A DNA stretch of 64,000 bases, taken from contig CP136069.1 of assembly GCA_032622095.1 (NCBI GenBank), positions 64,441,319 through 64,505,318 on the forward strand. Direction: 5' to 3'. The translations under genes and the position numbers were made by a program. This DNA comes from Siphonodentalium dalli. Taxonomy: Eukaryota > Mollusca > Scaphopoda > Gadilida > Siphonodentaliidae. Under the pieces are notes generated by a model. It worked only from the letters and a program-made list of their open reading frames with translations, was not told where the DNA came from and did no database searches. Every line of letters starts with the position of its first letter. Position 1 is the stretch's first letter. This document shows positions 60,415 to 64,000 of the stretch, piece by piece.

Positions 60415-60902
60415 TTAAAGGTACTCAACCCGATAAAACTCCTCTCAATTACTATTTCAATGGCTTCGGGGGTCAAAAATATTTGATTCGAGTCGAGGAA
60501 GTCACCCATCAAAGCTCAGATTTGTTAGATATCGATTTTAGAAATCTATTATTTTTAATTATCGGGAATTCTTTCTGGCCCAGAAGATAGTCAAAAATTC
60601 GTTATTATTACCCACTTGATTATAGAGTTATCCATCCTTGTCTGTTTGAATAGAATTTTGGCGCAATATCTCGAGCAGGTTACCAAATTGACGGCAGTTA
60701 TAAGTACTCATCTCGAGAACATAAGAATTTTCAAAAATCAATATCTAATAACTCTGAGCTTTGTTTGATGGGTTCCTCGACTCGAATCAAATATTTTTTA
60801 CCCCCAAAGCCAAAGAAATAGTAATATAGGACCCTCTGATCGGATTGTTGTTGTTGGAATCTGTTGAGATGGGGACCCTCTTTACGGGTTGAGTACCTTT
60901 AA
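60415..60902. mobile_element. TTAA-bounded fold-back MITE, full copy
   Basis: TTAAAGGTACTCAACCCG at the left and CGGGTTGAGTACCTTTAA at the right are exactly complementary. The arms continue inward for about 130 bp or more through TATTTGATTCGAGTCGAGGA. Both ends lie in TTAA, as in piggyBac-type insertions. Two partial relatives lie at 55240-55500. Confidence 0.8.
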
Positions 60903-62230
60903 GTGTCATTTTCCGCCTTAGTTTTATCCAACTTGGTTCTGCTTGGTATTTCTACGCACCCCTGCATGCTTATCGTCGGCATGCATTTTCTATGGGATAT
61001 TTAGAACGGGTCTATAAAACTAATTAGGCTATAACTTTGTTATCTTTCATATTTTCCTTGAAATTTCAAATATGTGCCAGGGACATATATCCCGTCCGGA
61101 ATGTGCATAAACATTTCCAGTTTCTTATCGTATTTTTATTTATTTTATGCGACAAAATTGTCGTAAATGTCAGAAAACCAAACTGACCATGCAGTCTACC
61201 GGTATGTTTTGCGTTATGAGCCAACGCTCGATGAACATCTATATATAGTTTTATTGAGATTTTTTGACGTCCCTTTATACCCATAATCACTCAAATGAGA
61301 TGTCTCTCACCCACCACACGATTTGTTAAAAGTGAAATTATAAGAAGTGAGATTGTTTTATCGGTTAGCAGATACATTTCCGGATAAAACGGAGTGATCT
61401 TCATATCCCGTATATTCAGGAGATGCATCTTTCAATGATATATGTAATTTTTGTTTTGCTGATATATATAAAAAATATCAAAAATCGACATCACTGTACC
61501 CCGTCATTACCGTCACGCGAAAATTTGAAGCTATTAAAGTTGTCCGTTTGTTAGACAAAAATGAAACTTATAGATTTATATCAATGTTCCATGCTTGTGT
61601 CGAATAGAAACCAGGTCCACATTTGTCAAGCCTTGAGTGCGTGGATAAATGATGATCACACTTACTCCGCTTATTTCTCGGCCAGAAATATGTGTTTTGA
61701 ACTTTTGATAACAATTTATTTGAGATAAAAACTGCTGCGGGCATGTCAGTCGGTGTGAACTTATCAGTCGCTGGGCATCGTGCATGGTTCAATAAGATCT
61801 ACTGATCGTTCCTTCGTCCATACATATGACTTAAATATTCCATTGTCCGATCTAACAACAAATTTGTCGAAAATGTCCAATTTAATGTCAGTTTGCATAC
61901 CAAGCCAATAAAAAGAAACAAAATACGATGAATACTAATAGGTATCATGTCTATGACACATGCATGCAGCCATGGCGATTGGCGAACATCTACAAAGCCA
62001 CATATACCATAAAATGAGATTTTGTATGTAGGCCTTCCTAGCTATAGATATGCAGGTAAATCTTCAAGGCCTACATAATTACTAACATTTAACACTATGC
62101 TGTGATACTATATACACAAGACAGAAGTTATATTGTTCGCTTGGTTCAACTAGGATGTTTCACTATATTACACACTCACACCGTTGTAATGGTTTGCTAA
62201 CAATAAAATCTTGAAATCAGTTTAAAACGG
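60903..62230. other. AT-rich spacer
   Basis: No gene, tandem array or element end is seen. Confidence 0.4.
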
Positions 62231-62532
62231 TTATTCGTCAAATGGACTATAGGCCAAACCGGACGTAGTAAATTACCCAGTAGTTCTTCCGAGCATGTGG
62301 CCTTGTGTAAAATGTCAACAAGAACGTGAAGATGGACGACTTATCGAGGTCACCAACATTAGACAGTTTAGAAATGTCCGATTAAAGGATTTAGATACAC
62401 CGACACAGGGAACTTTTGGCGTCAACTTGTGGCGGGGAGTACCGACTGAAAATATATGGTGAGGTAATAAGGCTAGCATTCATTGTTTACATGAAAAATG
62501 TTGTGAAATAGATAGTTCTACACAGGGTATGG
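62231..62532 (+). repeat. Inverted duplication, copy 2
   Basis: Matches the reverse complement of 59588-59890. It runs directly into the tail of the LINE fragment that follows. Confidence 0.9.
62295..62462 (+). CDS. Short exon-like open frame, function unknown (copy 2)
   Basis: ATG to TGA, 55 residues, with CVKC near the start, GRLIEVTNIRQF in the middle and LKDLDTPTQGTFGVNLWRG after it. The frame is open 19 codons upstream of the ATG as well. The other copy of the duplication keeps the frame and length with three changed codons and no indel. The stop codon overlaps ATG|GTGAGG, which resembles a splice donor, so the coding part may continue elsewhere. No family is recognised. Chance conservation in a young duplication is quite possible. 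Confidence 0.25.
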   Translation: MWPCVKCQQEREDGRLIEVTNIRQFRNVRLKDLDTPTQGTFGVNLWRGVPTENIW

Positions 62533-62542
62533 CAGGCCGTCA

Positions 62543-62582
62543 GCCGCCCTAATGGGCAGTTTGAGCTGATCATTAGGGCGGC
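62543..62582. repeat. 12-bp-arm hairpin at the LINE 3' tail
   Basis: GCCGCCCTAATG, a 16-base loop, then CATTAGGGCGGC. It lies about 70 bases beyond the LINE stop codon, on the 3' side of the minus-strand LINE. Confidence 0.8.
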
Positions 62583-62651
62583 GTAGTGTCTAATAGCATT
62601 TAGGGCTAATGTTGGAACTTACAAGGCGTAAGCATTGATAGTTACCTTACG

Positions 62652-63212
62652 TTACCTTACGTCTGTAGTGGACGCTGGCGGTCTGCCACTACCGGGTATA
62701 TCCACCTCACATTGTAATATTTCACCGTATTCGGCTGCATCTCTAGACATATTTGGGTTGTATGTTTGAAAATCAGTCACCAATTCCGCTTTATAGTTAT
62801 ATTTAATATCCTGATTCTTCCAATGATGATCTAGTCTGTTTTTGAATTGGTTAATATCTTCAGCATACACCACTTCGTCTGGTAGATTGTTCCAAGTTGT
62901 GACCACTCTCTGGCTGAATGTATATTTTCTAACGTCATAGTTAGATCTTTCCTTGTACAATTTATAGTTGTGGCCTCTGGTCCGAGAATCGGTGTTTCTT
63001 GTAAGAATGTTAGATACTTCCGGATCGTAGCAGTTGAATATCTTAAAGCATTCGATCATATCACCTCGGTGGCTTCTGTACATCAGGGTTGGTATTTCCA
63101 TTTTTCTTAGTCTATCTTCGTATCCCATATCTTTTAGTCCTGGTACTAATTTTGTTGCTCGCTTTTGATAGTAAGTTCCAATGGATCCAACGATTGTGAT
63201 GTTGTCGTACAT
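62652..63212 (-). pseudogene. LINE C-terminal fragment
   Basis: An open frame of 186 codons with QKRATKLVPGLKDMGYEDRL, then IPTLMYRSHRGDMIECFKIF, SRTRGHNYKLYKERSN, TFSQRVVTTWNNLPDEVV and INQFKNRLDHHW. This succession is the usual C-terminal end of CR1/L2-like LINE ORF2 proteins in marine invertebrates. The endonuclease and RT domains are missing, as expected for 5' truncation during target-primed reverse transcription. The frame itself is intact from the truncation to the stop, which suggests a fairly young insertion. Its downstream region holds the hairpin at 62543-62582. Confidence 0.8.
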
Positions 63213-64000
63213 GATATCGTAAGTTGTTCGTAAAGCATGTGATTGACTTCCCTACAATCATATCCAGCTATGATTTTTACATACATACATGTACGACAGC
63301 GATTATGCCACAATTAGTGGAAGTAGCCAAGGATATGCCACAATTTCGCATCTAAAATAAAACAGTGCCTAATATTCGAGGTACATGTATCACCCATGAT
63401 CACTTCATAATTGGACGTTAAATGTCATATTTCCTATAAAAACCTCATGCATATGTGTTCATACGATAGTACAAAAGAAACTTACCATGGGAACGAATGC
63501 AATGTCATATTTTAATCATCTAAATCCAACACAGAGAAGTTCCGACCGCGTGGTGACGGTCCGGGCGCGGATACAGGACTTTTCGTACACGGACGTTTCG
63601 TACCATCTGGTACCATCTGGTCGTTTCGTAGCGTACTGCCAGAGGCAGAAAGACGTGGAACCTTGCTATTTCCACTGGAGTGACTGGACAGTTATCGAGA
63701 AAAGTCCGCCGTTAAAGTTTGGAATATTTTCAAACAGAGTTTAAACAACGATCACGTGGCATGCAGTTTAACCAATCAGGAATACGAACCGTTTAACACG
63801 AACATGACATTTGGAACTTATTCCCGACCCCAAATACCACCAAGAATCACCCCGACCCCCCACCCACCACCCCAGGGGGTGTTTCTATGTGGTATTTGTG
63901 GGTCGGCCACCCACTCATGCCGTCAAATCGGTCGAAATCCTTGCCGTTCTCGAGAATGGTCCATACCCCATTTTCACCCCTCGGGATGGCACCCCCCGGG
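63213..64000. other. Spacer with hairpin
   Basis: No gene is supported. CCGACCCCAAATACCAC (63824-63840) pairs with GTGGTATTTGTGGGTCGG (63889-63906) around a C-rich loop. TACCATCTGG occurs twice near 63600. Confidence 0.4.

Noticed and set aside
63487-63744. 85-codon plus frame as a gene
   Set aside because: No domain, contains a small internal direct repeat (TACCATCTGG), and no splice or neighbour support.

Overview
This window looks like repeat-dominated nuclear DNA from an animal, most likely a marine invertebrate and plausibly a mollusc or other lophotrochozoan. The case rests on the mix of elements seen: APE-type LINEs, a DIRS-like reverse transcriptase, a Gypsy-like gag/protease remnant, tRNA-derived SINE, many fold-back MITEs and Helitron-like units with internal tandem repeats, plus frequent ACATGT/TACATGTA words in AT-rich spacers. 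The assignment is inference. I see no convincing complete host gene. Almost every open frame is either a frame through a tandem repeat or a remnant of a transposon protein.

Positions 1-19176 are the most striking part. They form a head-to-tail array of 43 complete units plus one truncated unit. Each unit begins TCT and ends CTAG, usually with a small GC-rich hairpin about 6 bases before the CTAG, and the next TCT follows directly. These are the terminal features of Helitron rolling-circle transposons (5' TC, 3' hairpin plus CTRR, insertion before T). Type A units (1-17571) contain a (CTGT/TTGT)n tract, about 100 bases of unique sequence and one to seven copies of a 122-bp monomer. They are arranged in nested higher-order repeats of 1139, 2163 and 2905 bp. 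Unit 17572-18381 is a hybrid with a type A 5' part and a type B 3' part. Unit 18382-19176 is a full type B element with a 131-bp monomer. Type B ends exactly at a (TA)n tract that looks like the tail of the next element.

Positions 19177-32241 are a transposon graveyard, with its protein-coding remnants all on the minus strand. In order it holds a 3.2-kb LINE missing its 5' end (endonuclease C-terminal part to C-terminal Cys/His cluster), a dispersed repeat, a diverged 350-bp tandem repeat, a Gypsy-like gag/protease remnant, a DIRS-type RT fragment, a 1-kb terminal-inverted-repeat element, a second LINE C-terminal fragment and a TTAA-bounded MITE.

Positions 32242-51183 are mostly AT-rich spacer. 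They contain minisatellites and several fold-back structures whose inverted arms are themselves built of short tandem repeats. Positions 51184-64000 hold a tRNA-derived SINE, a nearly perfect 975-bp duplication that contains two nested MITEs, a 49-bp perfect palindrome, a TTAA MITE family, an inverted 300-bp duplication carrying a short conserved open frame, and a LINE C-terminal fragment with a 3' hairpin. No tRNA, rRNA, CRISPR, bacterial operon or virus gene was recognised.
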